Shown here piece by piece: positions 15,835 through 23,328 of a stretch of 37,564 nucleotides of DNA. The notes beneath the pieces were generated by a model. The model saw only the letters and a list, made by a program, of their open reading frames with translations. It had not been told where the DNA came from and searched no databases. Position 1 is the first letter of the stretch, and each line of letters opens with the position of its first letter. Location: contig JACRBJ010000017.1 in assembly GCA_016234555.1 (NCBI GenBank), forward strand, positions 1 through 37,564, written 5' to 3'. This DNA comes from Chloroflexota bacterium (lineage in GTDB: Bacteria > Chloroflexota > Anaerolineae > Anaerolineales > Villigracilaceae). The position numbers and the translations under genes were made by a program.

Positions 15835-17478
15835 ATGAGCAAGAAAAACAAGTTAAGAATTATCCCGCTCGGGGGCCTGGGCGAAGTGGGAAAGAACATG
15901 ATGGCGTACGAGTTCGGTAACGACATCATCGTGGTGGACGCGGGAATCATGTTCCCGGATAACGACATGCTGGGCGTGGATTACATCATCCCCGATTTCC
16001 AATACCTCGTCAAAAAGGCGGGCAACGTGCGGGGGTTGATCATCACCCACGGACACGAAGATCACATCGGCGCGATTCAGCACTTCATCGAAGAGATCAA
16101 CGTGCCGATTTACGCCACCCCCCTCACCCGCGGCCTGATCGAGGGAAAGCTCCTTCGGAACAATTCCCAGCACAAGGCGCAGTTCAAAACCATCCAGGCA
16201 GGCGAGTCGTCCAACATCGGACAGTTCAAGGTGGAATACTTCCACGTCAGCCATTCCATCCCTGATGCCGTCTCGCTGGCGATCACCTCGCCTGCGGGAC
16301 TTGTCATCCACATGAGCGATTTCAAATTCGACCAGACTCCCGTGGATGAGTGGCCCACCGACTTTGGGAAACTGTCGGAATTAGCCGCCCGCGGCGTGGA
16401 CCTGCTGCTTTCGGATTCGACCAACGCCGAACGCCCAGGCTGGACTCCGTCCGAGCAGATCATCGGACCCGCATTCAATAAGGTCTTTGCCGAGGCAAAG
16501 GGACGGGTCATCATCGCCACCTTCGCCTCGCTGATTTCGCGCGTGCAACAGGTGGCGGATGCCGCCGCCAAGACTGGGCGCAAAATGGCAATTGCCGGCA
16601 CCAGCATGGTGGACAACGTCAAGGTGGCGCGCAAGTTGAAGTATCTCGAAATCCCCGATGAAATGATCGTCCCCATCGAACAGGCGCTCAACATGCAGGA
16701 TCACAAGGTGGTCATCATGTGCACCGGCTCGCAGGGCGAACCTTCCTCGATTGTCGGCAGGCTTTCGGCGGGGACCAACCGTCAGTTTGACCTCAAGCCA
16801 AACGACACGGTCGTGCTTTCGTCGCATCCCATCCCCGGCAACGAGGAGGCAATCGGCAAGACCATCAACCGCATCCTGCGGCGCGGCGCGGATGTCATCG
16901 ACGACAAGATTGCGCCGATTCACGTTTCGGGTCACGCAGCGCAGGAGGAACAAAAACTGCTCCTCAACCTGGTGCGACCCAAACACTTCATGCCCATCCA
17001 CGGCGAACTGCGGATGTTGAAGCGCCATGCCAAACTCGCAATGGAAGTGGGCATCGAGAAGGAAAATATCATCGTGGTCGAAAACGGTCAGGTGGTGGAA
17101 CTCGTTGGCAAAAAGATCATGTTGGGAGAACGCATCCCCGGCGACTACGTTTTCGTTGACGGCGAATCCATCGGCGACATCGACCACGACATCATGAAGG
17201 AACGCAGCCAGCTGGCGCGCAACGGCATCCTGCTGATCGACATCAGCCTCGACAAACGTTCGGGCAGACTGCTGCACGAACCAGAAATTCTCACCCGTGG
17301 CTTTGTGACCCCCGAGGAAGCGGAAACCCTCCTGCCCGAAGTCCGCAAGCGAGTAATGCAGGCTGTCAACGGCGGCGGGTTTAGCAGTGAAAAGGACCTC
17401 ATCAACACCATCCGCAGTTACCTGCACCAGGAAACAAAACGCAGACCAATGGTGCTGGTCACGTTGAGCAAGGCTTGA
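15835..17478 (+). CDS. rnj: Ribonuclease J
   Basis: A 547-aa metallo-beta-lactamase/beta-CASP ribonuclease, the usual length. RNase J combines 5'-3' exonuclease and endonuclease activity in mRNA turnover and rRNA maturation. It begins LRIIPLGGLGEVGKNMM. The metal site is THGHEDHIGA (His72, His74, Asp76, His77), with later ligands in FHVSHSIPDAV and HMSDFKFD. The beta-CASP part contains IMCTGSQGEPSS and VVLSSHPIPGNE. HVSGHAAQEEQ and FMPIHGELRML complete the catalytic core, and a C-terminal domain of about 100 aa follows. The ATG at 15835 gives the conserved N-terminus. It is a single gene bounded by terminators on both sides and lies downstream of the strong promoter and candidate leader described above. 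Confidence 0.95.
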   Translation: MSKKNKLRIIPLGGLGEVGKNMMAYEFGNDIIVVDAGIMFPDNDMLGVDYIIPDFQYLVKKAGNVRGLIITHGHEDHIGAIQHFIEEINVPIYATPLTRGLIEGKLLRNNSQHKAQFKTIQAGESSNIGQFKVEYFHVSHSIPDAVSLAITSPAGLVIHMSDFKFDQTPVDEWPTDFGKLSELAARGVDLLLSDSTNAERPGWTPSEQIIGPAFNKVFAEAKGRVIIATFASLISRVQQVADAAAKTGRKMAIAGTSMVDNVKVARKLKYLEIPDEMIVPIEQALNMQDHKVVIMCTGSQGEPSSIVGRLSAGTNRQFDLKPNDTVVLSSHPIPGNEEAIGKTINRILRRGADVIDDKIAPIHVSGHAAQEEQKLLLNLVRPKHFMPIHGELRMLKRHAKLAMEVGIEKENIIVVENGQVVELVGKKIMLGERIPGDYVFVDGESIGDIDHDIMKERSQLARNGILLIDISLDKRSGRLLHEPEILTRGFVTPEEAETLLPEVRKRVMQAVNGGGFSSEKDLINTIRSYLHQETKRRPMVLVTLSKA

Positions 17479-17498
17479 AGGGAAAAGTAGTAACGAGT

Positions 17499-17534
17499 AG
17501 CGAGAGGACAAGGCAAACGTCCTCTCGCTTTTTT
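17499..17534 (+). terminator. Intrinsic terminator of rnj
   Basis: An 11-bp perfect stem, AGCGAGAGGAC (17499-17509) and GTCCTCTCGCT (17519-17529), with a nine-base loop and TTTTT tract, 21 bases after the rnj stop. It touches the stop codon of the convergent pcm gene. Confidence 0.9.
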
Positions 17535-18168
17535 ACCACCCGTGTTTTCCCCTCAATGGGACGAAGGCAACCTCGATCAATGCATCGCGGTCGAATTGAT
17601 TTCCCTGCCGCGTCCATAATTCCAATTTTTGATAACCCCGCCTGCCGACGGGGATCACCAGCCGCCCGCCGTCCTTCAATTGATCCAGCAAAGCCTGCGG
17701 GGTTTCGGGCGCGGCGGCAGTAACGATAATCCCGTCATACGGCGCGGATTCCTGCCAGCCGAGCGAGCCATCTCCAACGTGGCAAAAGACATTCGGGTAT
17801 TCGGAAAGCAATCCCTTCGCCCGCGCCGCCAGTTCAGGCAACAACTCCACCGTATGCACCTCCTCCGCCATCCGAGCCAAGATCGCCGCCTGGTAGCCAG
17901 ACCCCGTCCCCACTTCCAGCACACGCTCGTCCCCTTCCAAATGCAGCAGGCTCGTCATCAACGCGACGATGTAGGGTTGGGAAATCGTCTGGTCGAAACC
18001 AATCGACAGCGGACCGTCGGCATAGGCGAGGTAGCGATCTTCCTGCGGCACGAACAAATGGCGCGGCACGCTTTCGAACACAGCCAGCAGGCGCGGGTCA
18101 CGCAATCCCCTGCCGAGGATTTGATCCTCAACCATCTGGCGGCGGTCAAATTCAAACTGGTCGTTCAT
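17533..18168 (-). CDS. pcm: Protein-L-isoaspartate O-methyltransferase
   Basis: A 211-aa PIMT, which methylates isoaspartyl residues in damaged proteins with SAM so that they can be repaired. Diagnostic segments are MVEDQILGRGLRDPRLLAVF, VPRHLFVP, GFDQTISQPYIVALM (family signature around the catalytic Ser), SAM motif I VLEVGTGSGYQAAIL, VHTVELLPELA, and the post-II strand APYDGIIVTAAAPE followed by LKDGGRLVIPVG. Its start overlaps the mutY stop by four bases (ATGA), so it is the second gene of a coupled two-gene repair operon (DNA repair then protein repair). Confidence 0.94.
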   Translation of the reverse strand: MNDQFEFDRRQMVEDQILGRGLRDPRLLAVFESVPRHLFVPQEDRYLAYADGPLSIGFDQTISQPYIVALMTSLLHLEGDERVLEVGTGSGYQAAILARMAEEVHTVELLPELAARAKGLLSEYPNVFCHVGDGSLGWQESAPYDGIIVTAAAPETPQALLDQLKDGGRLVIPVGRRGYQKLELWTRQGNQFDRDALIEVAFVPLRGKHGW

Positions 18169-19199
18169 GACAGTTTGTCCGCGATCCGCCTATCCACCCT
18201 GCCCATGGGGTAATCGTCCAGCTCGGCGAGCCTCACCCACTTGAGATTTTTGCTTTTGGGGATGAAAACAGGCTCGCATCGAAAGGCATGGACTGTGACC
18301 TTGAAGTGGGTGTAGGCGTGTTGGATGACTCCCAACTCGTCCCCTTTTCTGACCCTCAAACTGGTCGCCGAGTAAATGACTTTGGTCAACTCTTTGGCTG
18401 GATTCTCTGCGACTCTGCCGTTGGGGAATTCCCACATCCCACCCAGCAGACCTTCGGGTGGACGCTGCGCCAGCAGGACTCGTCCACGCTGACAGATGAC
18501 CGCCGCCACCTGGACGTGGTGCGGGACTGCCTTCTTCGGCTTCATCACGGGACGGCTTTCCTGCGTGCCGTTCTTGCGTGCTTCGCAAATTTCCATCAGC
18601 GGACAAAGCAAACAGCGCGGGTTCTTTGGCAGGCAGACCGTCGCGCCCAAATCCATCAATGCCTGGTTGTAGTCGCCTGCTTTGCCTTTGGGCAGGTTTT
18701 GCGCGGCGAGTTCCCAGAGGATTTTTTCGCCCGTAGGTGAATCGGCAAACTCGTCCACGTCAAACAGGCGGGCAAAGACACGCCGCAGGTTGCCGTCCAA
18801 AGTCGGCTCGTCCATGCCAAACGCCATCGAAGCAATCGCACCAACGGTGTAGCGACCAATCCCCGGCAAACTACAGAGTTCGGTCAGGTCACGGGGAAGT
18901 TGTCCATTGAATTTTTCGGTGATGACCTTCGCAGCTTTGTGCAGGTTGCGGGCGCGGCTGTAGTAGCCGAGTCCCTCCCAGACATTCAAGACTTCTTGCT
19001 CGGAGGCAGCCGCCAGTGAAGCTGCGTCGGGAAATAGCTTCATCCATTTTTCGAAATAAGGAATGACCGTCTCGACTCGGGTTTGCTGAAGCATGATCTC
19101 AGACACCCAAACCGCATACGGGTCGGGGTGGTCACGCCAGGGGAGAGTCCGCCCGTATTTGTGGTACCAGTTGAGGAGAAGGAGGGGGAGGGCAGTCAT
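18165..19199 (-). CDS. mutY: A/G-specific adenine glycosylase MutY
   Basis: A 344-aa MutY, which removes adenine mispaired with 8-oxoguanine. The catalytic Glu lies in SEIMLQQTRVETVIPYF; the helix-hairpin-helix is SLPGIGRYTVGAIAS and the catalytic Asp is in EPTLDGNLRRVFARL. The [4Fe-4S] cluster motif C-x6-C-x2-C-x5-C is complete (CLPKNPRCLLCPLMEIC). The C-terminal NUDIX-like 8-oxoG recognition domain follows (VQVAAVICQRGRVLLAQRPP, then LLGGMWEFPNG). The start ATG at 19199 leaves a short N-terminus ahead of WYHKYGRTLPWRDHPDPYAVW, as is normal. First gene of the mutY-pcm pair. The upstream 19200-19368 stretch holds no supported gene. Confidence 0.95.
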   Translation of the reverse strand: MTALPLLLLNWYHKYGRTLPWRDHPDPYAVWVSEIMLQQTRVETVIPYFEKWMKLFPDAASLAAASEQEVLNVWEGLGYYSRARNLHKAAKVITEKFNGQLPRDLTELCSLPGIGRYTVGAIASMAFGMDEPTLDGNLRRVFARLFDVDEFADSPTGEKILWELAAQNLPKGKAGDYNQALMDLGATVCLPKNPRCLLCPLMEICEARKNGTQESRPVMKPKKAVPHHVQVAAVICQRGRVLLAQRPPEGLLGGMWEFPNGRVAENPAKELTKVIYSATSLRVRKGDELGVIQHAYTHFKVTVHAFRCEPVFIPKSKNLKWVRLAELDDYPMGRVDRRIADKLS

Positions 19200-19368
19200 C
19201 AGTGGACAGTAATCAGTAATTAGCGGAGTGCAGAAGTTCTACTTCCGCATGTCCAAAAGTAGAATTTTTGGCTCCATTTATTTTGCAAGTATTTCCGCAA
19301 CAGAAAGTCATCTTATTTTTCTGTTTTGATTGCGGACAGAAGGGTACTTTCCACTTTTTCCACACTCT

Positions 19369-19752
19369 TCAAAATCTCTGGCAAAATGTTTGGTCAATAT
19401 TCAAGTTGAAATTGAAGGTGTTTCCTTGAACAAATCCATCTATTACTATACCAGTGCAAGAAAGGTGCCCCATTCCGTCACCAGTAATTTCAAAAGATAA
19501 CCATCCTTCCAAGGTTACAAACTTTGCAGATCCTGAAAGGGACTTATAAAGGTTAGCCAATTCTGCTTGAAAAGATGCTAGTTCATCAGTCGTTAGCTGA
19601 CCAATAACTGTGCCAGTAAAACCACCCACTTTTACAATTGCTTTTGCGTCGAGCCAATTTCCATCATAAGAATCATTGGAATTTGGATAACTACGGCTGA
19701 TTACATCAAGCAGAATAAATTCGTGTTCAGAATGTCCAATGTGGATTTCCAA
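19369..19752 (-). CDS. Small hypothetical protein, possibly WapI-like immunity protein
   Basis: A 127-aa soluble protein with no signal peptide. The arrangement SYDGNWLDAKAIVKVGGFTG, then TTDELASFQAELANLYKSLSG, FVTLEGWLSFEITGDGMGHL and a C-terminal FNFNLNIDQTF is like that of small proteins annotated as WapI-type immunity or related DUF families (DxNWL motif, helix, then beta-rich half). I give this with low certainty and the role is not proven. It is visibly more AT-rich than mutY and the glycosyltransferase on either side, lies alone, and has no toxin gene next to it, suggesting an orphan acquired gene. Confidence 0.6.
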   Translation of the reverse strand: MEIHIGHSEHEFILLDVISRSYPNSNDSYDGNWLDAKAIVKVGGFTGTVIGQLTTDELASFQAELANLYKSLSGSAKFVTLEGWLSFEITGDGMGHLSCTGIVIDGFVQGNTFNFNLNIDQTFCQRF

Positions 19753-19828
19753 TTTAACCTACCTGTCTTGATAATTCTTTCATGACATATAAATTACAAA
19801 CTGCTATTTTGCAAGGGGCGTGCCAACA

Positions 19829-22264
19829 TCAATTGTCAACACAAGGCTCGGAGAGTGGGGTGGATTGATAGGAACGAGAACCAAAGTCAATCAGGTGGAC
19901 GTAGAAGTAGCCGTCATGTTGGCAGGCAAGGACAATCGCGTCGGCGCCCTGCGGGAAATCCAAAACTTCTTTTGTCACGAAGATCATGTCGCTGCGGTGG
20001 TCGTTGAGCAGGAGAAAGCCAATGCGGGCATAGTCCGCGACGGCGTAGGCAGCCCAGGGGTGCGCCGAGGACATGCCTTCGTGGCGGCGATAGAGGCGCG
20101 GATACAACATGCGCCCTTCGGTGAGAATCGCTCCGGGCTGTGAAAGAAACGCGTTGACATCGTCAACTGCATAGCCGCTTGCTTCGAGTTTTGCAATCAA
20201 CTCAGGCTGTGAAGCCGTGTAACGGGGCTGGGCAAGTCCCTTCGCCAGCCAGGGAAGGGAGCCTGCAAAGATAAAAGCCAGAAGAATAAAAACATACTGC
20301 GGACGGAAATCACGTAGCGAGATTGGTTTTGTCTCTGGCTGAACATACACGGGAAAAGTTTTTTCAGCCTTCGCGCCGAAGAGCAAAGTCAGCCCGCCGA
20401 GAAGTTCCATCACGCCGAGGGCAAAGTAAAAATAAATGACCCAGTCCACGGGCATGTTGTAGCGCCAGCCCGAAAAGCGGGAGATGCCATTGGCGAGGGT
20501 GTATCCCAAATTGACCGCCAGTGGAAGCAGTCCCAGCCAGCCAGTGCGACGCCATGCTGCCCCAAGTCCAACCGCGATGACCGCAAGATAAAGGATGAGC
20601 AGGGCGACGTTGTACCAGGGAAGAGTCCCGTCAAAGGCGACCCAATATAAATTCACATGCGCAGACAGGCTTTCAAAGTCCGCGATGAGCGGGAGGGCAA
20701 GCAAGCCGCCAATCTCGGTGTTCAAAATATGGGTGGTGATGAAGCCCGCGACGTAGGCGGGATTTTCGAGCGAGAACGAGAGGACGCGCTCCCCCACACT
20801 GTCGGTCTCGGGGTTGAACTGGCTGAGGTCCAAATTCCCCGTGAAGGAATACTGGCTGTAGATAATCGCCGCCTGGCGCGGATCGTCGAAAGTGAATTGA
20901 CCTTCCACCGTGTAGTTGTGCGTCAGCCACGGCAGGACGGCAAGAAGCATGGCGGCGGCAAAGACAACACCGGCGACAATCCAATCCTTTGTTTTTCGCT
21001 GATAGACAAACCAAGCAAGGATAAAAACGACAGGCAAAACCAGCAGGGACTGCGTGCGGAACAAAAGCACCAAGCCGAAGAATCCGCCCGCCGTGAGCGT
21101 GGATTTCAGGTCACGCCGCTCCAGCCACCAGATCAGGACGAGGCAGAGGAAAGCCAGCGCCATGGCAGTGGAAAAGTCGGTGGTGAACACTTTGGAGTTT
21201 GCAACGCGGGTGTTGGACGAAATCCATAAGCCGACCAGTTCGCGGAAGATGGCAAAGAGGGCAACGGCTACGCCGGCGGCTGGAGAGTGAAGTTTCTTCG
21301 CCAGAAAATACAAGGCAACGGGGAAGAACGCCAGAACCAACGTCTGCGCGGCGATGATGGCGGGATAATTCTGTCCGAAGAGAAGATGCAGGGCGGCGAG
21401 GAAGGTCACATAGAGCGGGCGGGGCGGGATGCTGTTGAGGTAGTCTGTCCCAATCAACAGGCTTTGGGAAAGGTAATCGTAAAATCCCGCGTCGGAATAT
21501 GGGAAGGGCATGTTCGCGGGCGGCGTGATGGGAGCGTAGAAGCTGTTCTGCAACACGTTTAGGGGGACGGTAAGCCAGAGGGCGGCGGCGGTGAGATAAA
21601 TCAATGCAGAAGTCGGAATGCAGAATGCAGAATGCGTGTTGCGTGTTTCGTAAACTAGGATTGCGAAACCTGCAAGAAGGGAAAGCGCAAACTGCCAGCC
21701 GAGAATTGCGACGCCGGGTTCGCCCCAGTAGGCGGTGTCGGGGGTGATGCCGAGTTTGGTGACGACGACAAAGAGGAAGATGGCAAAAAGAATCCCGAAA
21801 ACAATGGCGGATGAAAGATAAACTGGTTTGCGCTTCGCGAATTCCTGCGGGTGGAATCCGTTTTTGGAGAGGAGGAGAAAGACGGCGGCTTGAATTGTCA
21901 CGACGAGCAGGAACCACAACAATGGACTCAGGCGCTCGTAGTACGGCAGGAGTCGCTCCGGGTCGAGATAACGCAAAAGGAACAGGATCAACCCGCAGAT
22001 TAAAGCCGCCAGTGAGCAGGTCAAAATAAAAGGCGTGGACAAGGCCCGGTCGAAGCGAGTCAAGCCGCGGCGTGCGGTGAATCCCAAAAAGATTCCCCCG
22101 AAGAAAAAGAGGGTGAGAATCCCAAGCAGGGCAAGCCGCGCGAGGGAGAGTCCGCTTTCGGAGGGGACAAGCAACAGCAGGAGGGCCGCGATTAAAGATT
22201 CAAAAGCCGTGGCGAAAAAAAGCCACGGCAGGAATGAAAAGACTTTGGGAGTCTGCAAGGTCAT
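19829..22264 (-). CDS. Integral-membrane glycosyltransferase (GT39/ArnT-like, GT-C fold)
   Basis: An 811-aa protein with more than a dozen membrane segments and a soluble C-terminal part (about 680-811). The first extracytoplasmic loop carries an acidic motif YSDAGFYDYLSQSLL (about 263-277), the expected catalytic/metal position of GT-C enzymes that use polyprenyl-phosphate sugars. RPLYVTFLAALHLLFGQNYPAI and the following helices resemble PMT/ArnT-type proteins. Donor and acceptor are unknown. It is the last gene of a three-gene operon, six bases after a small hypothetical gene. Odd feature: residues about 206-222 (YETRNTHSAFCIPTSAL) are encoded by a tandem repetitive segment, described separately. 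Confidence 0.82.
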   Translation of the reverse strand: MTLQTPKVFSFLPWLFFATAFESLIAALLLLLVPSESGLSLARLALLGILTLFFFGGIFLGFTARRGLTRFDRALSTPFILTCSLAALICGLILFLLRYLDPERLLPYYERLSPLLWFLLVVTIQAAVFLLLSKNGFHPQEFAKRKPVYLSSAIVFGILFAIFLFVVVTKLGITPDTAYWGEPGVAILGWQFALSLLAGFAILVYETRNTHSAFCIPTSALIYLTAAALWLTVPLNVLQNSFYAPITPPANMPFPYSDAGFYDYLSQSLLIGTDYLNSIPPRPLYVTFLAALHLLFGQNYPAIIAAQTLVLAFFPVALYFLAKKLHSPAAGVAVALFAIFRELVGLWISSNTRVANSKVFTTDFSTAMALAFLCLVLIWWLERRDLKSTLTAGGFFGLVLLFRTQSLLVLPVVFILAWFVYQRKTKDWIVAGVVFAAAMLLAVLPWLTHNYTVEGQFTFDDPRQAAIIYSQYSFTGNLDLSQFNPETDSVGERVLSFSLENPAYVAGFITTHILNTEIGGLLALPLIADFESLSAHVNLYWVAFDGTLPWYNVALLILYLAVIAVGLGAAWRRTGWLGLLPLAVNLGYTLANGISRFSGWRYNMPVDWVIYFYFALGVMELLGGLTLLFGAKAEKTFPVYVQPETKPISLRDFRPQYVFILLAFIFAGSLPWLAKGLAQPRYTASQPELIAKLEASGYAVDDVNAFLSQPGAILTEGRMLYPRLYRRHEGMSSAHPWAAYAVADYARIGFLLLNDHRSDMIFVTKEVLDFPQGADAIVLACQHDGYFYVHLIDFGSRSYQSTPLSEPCVDN
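21601..21650 (-). repeat. In-frame dispersed-repeat segment inside the glycosyltransferase gene
   Basis: The plus strand reads a run of tandem GAATGCA/AATGC units (AGAATGCAGAATGC, then GTGTTGCGTGTTTCG). Similar GAATGAAGAATGCGGAATG sequence occurs in the intergenic region at about 2626-2645. It sits in frame at a loop between two membrane helices and encodes about 15 polar residues. Confidence 0.5.
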
Positions 22265-22270
22265 GGATGT

Positions 22271-22573
22271 CTAGAACTGAAAGCCGGCGCGCGCAGGGAC
22301 GATTTTGTACGAGTAGTTTTTGACGTAGCCAAAGAGGCGGTCCTGGAGGAGCGCCCAATCCGCCGAGGCAAGGATGCGCCGTGCCTGGGGCAGGTCGCTG
22401 GCAAGCAAGCCGACCTGGATTTGCGGGTAGGGTCCATAGATGGTTGCCCATGCTTCGGTCGGGCGCAAGCCAAGCCTCTGCACGCCCGGCACAAATTCAC
22501 CGACCACGAACTCGAAATATTCCTGATCGCGTTCGGGAGAAATGTCCCAGGTCATAATGACTTTGACGGTCAT
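22271..22573 (-). CDS. Conserved-looking hypothetical protein, dimeric alpha/beta-barrel type
   Basis: A 100-aa protein I do not recognise by family. It opens with a beta strand (VKVIMTWDI), then a helix (QEYFEFVVGEFVPGVQRLG), a strand (EAWATIYGPYPQIQVGLLA) and a second helix (PQARRILASADWALLQDRLFGYV) ending in a strand (SYKIVPA). This is the ferredoxin-like pattern of ABM/NIPSNAP-type dimeric barrels. Its ATG is one base past the stop of the metallo-hydrolase gene, and its stop is six bases before the glycosyltransferase start, so it is the middle gene of an operon. Confidence 0.7.
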   Translation of the reverse strand: MTVKVIMTWDISPERDQEYFEFVVGEFVPGVQRLGLRPTEAWATIYGPYPQIQVGLLASDLPQARRILASADWALLQDRLFGYVKNYSYKIVPARAGFQF

Positions 22574-22574
22574 G

Positions 22575-23219
22575 TTAAGCGCCTTTTTGATAATCCAAAA
22601 CGACCACGTGGGTTTCCGAGGGCAGGCTGGTGCGCGTGACCTTGAGCGAAGGCTGCGCGTCCTGTTTGCCCAGACCCATTTCCTTGAGGAACTTGTTGAT
22701 CTCGTCCAGTTTCATCTTTGAATCGGGGGTGGCGTAGTGCATGGGGACGACGATGTTCGGCTCCAACATGCTGATGACTTCGGCGGCTTTCGCGGCGTTG
22801 AGGCTGTTGCCGCCCCCCACCGGGACAAGCGCCACGTTGACCGTGCCAAGCAGTTCGACCTCGCTTTGGGTCGGGATTTGCTGCATGTCGCCGAGATGCG
22901 CGACGGTGATGCCGTCGTAGTCGAAGACGTAAACCGTGTTGCGGACCTTGTCCTTCTTTTTGACGCCGTCGGTCTGAACCGCTGTGATGAAGACGCCGCC
23001 AATTTCGAATTCGCCGGAGCCGGTGAGCACGTGCGTAGAGCCTTTGACCGCGTCGCTGAAATTGTGACCGGGCGCGTCGTGACTAAGGGTAACGATCTCC
23101 GCCTTGAGTTTGAGCGGTTCGTAGCCGACAGCCTTGCTATCAAAAGGATCGGTGACCACGGTTACATAGTTGCGTTCCGTGAGCCGAAAACAGGAATGTC
23201 CATACCAGGTAATTTCCAT
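22575..23219 (-). CDS. UPF0173-type metallo-beta-lactamase-fold hydrolase
   Basis: A 214-aa MBL-fold protein matching the UPF0173 (YtkL-like) group of metal-dependent hydrolases of unknown substrate. It begins MEITWYGHSCFRL. Its metal motif is a shortened LSHDAPGHN in place of HxHxDH, and it has the family-typical GEFEIGGVFI, VFDYDGITVAHLGDMQQIP, ALVPVGGGNSLNAAKA and IVVPMHYATP. I take the ATG at 23219, not the longer frame from 23270, because GGAGG lies eight bases upstream and a TATAAT (23247-23242) lies inside the longer frame. First gene of the three-gene operon. Confidence 0.9.
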   Translation of the reverse strand: MEITWYGHSCFRLTERNYVTVVTDPFDSKAVGYEPLKLKAEIVTLSHDAPGHNFSDAVKGSTHVLTGSGEFEIGGVFITAVQTDGVKKKDKVRNTVYVFDYDGITVAHLGDMQQIPTQSEVELLGTVNVALVPVGGGNSLNAAKAAEVISMLEPNIVVPMHYATPDSKMKLDEINKFLKEMGLGKQDAQPSLKVTRTSLPSETHVVVLDYQKGA

Positions 23220-23227
23220 AAAAAGAG

Positions 23228-23247
23228 CCTCCGAGTTGGATATTATA
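23228..23247 (-). promoter_or_regulatory. Promoter and ribosome site of the MBL-hydrolase operon
   Basis: On the minus strand TATAAT (23247-23242) is followed by GGAGG (about 23232-23228) and eight bases later the ATG at 23219. This is a conventional leader and decides the start codon. The -35 box is weak. Confidence 0.6.
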
Positions 23248-23275
23248 CCCGAAGGGTACTCTGACATCACAATTT

Positions 23276-23306
23276 AAAAAGCCGCCCACAAATCGATATG
23301 GGCGGC
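23276..23306 (-). terminator. Intrinsic terminator of the serine hydrolase gene
   Basis: GCCGCCCA (23306-23299 on minus) pairs with TGGGCGGC (23288-23281) around a ten-base loop; TTTTT follows on the minus strand. It lies about 22 bases after the stop of the serine hydrolase gene. Confidence 0.85.
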
Positions 23307-23328
23307 CATCCCTGGTTTCCGCGTCCGT

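Noticed and set aside
16381..17511. 376-aa open frame on the minus strand
   Set aside because: Antisense shadow of RNase J; no family resemblance.
19200..19368. Minus-strand stretch with Cys-rich reading (PFCPQSKQ, TFCCGNTCKINGA) suggesting a zinc ribbon
   Set aside because: No start codon with a ribosome site, and the Cys spacing is incomplete; at most a gene relic.
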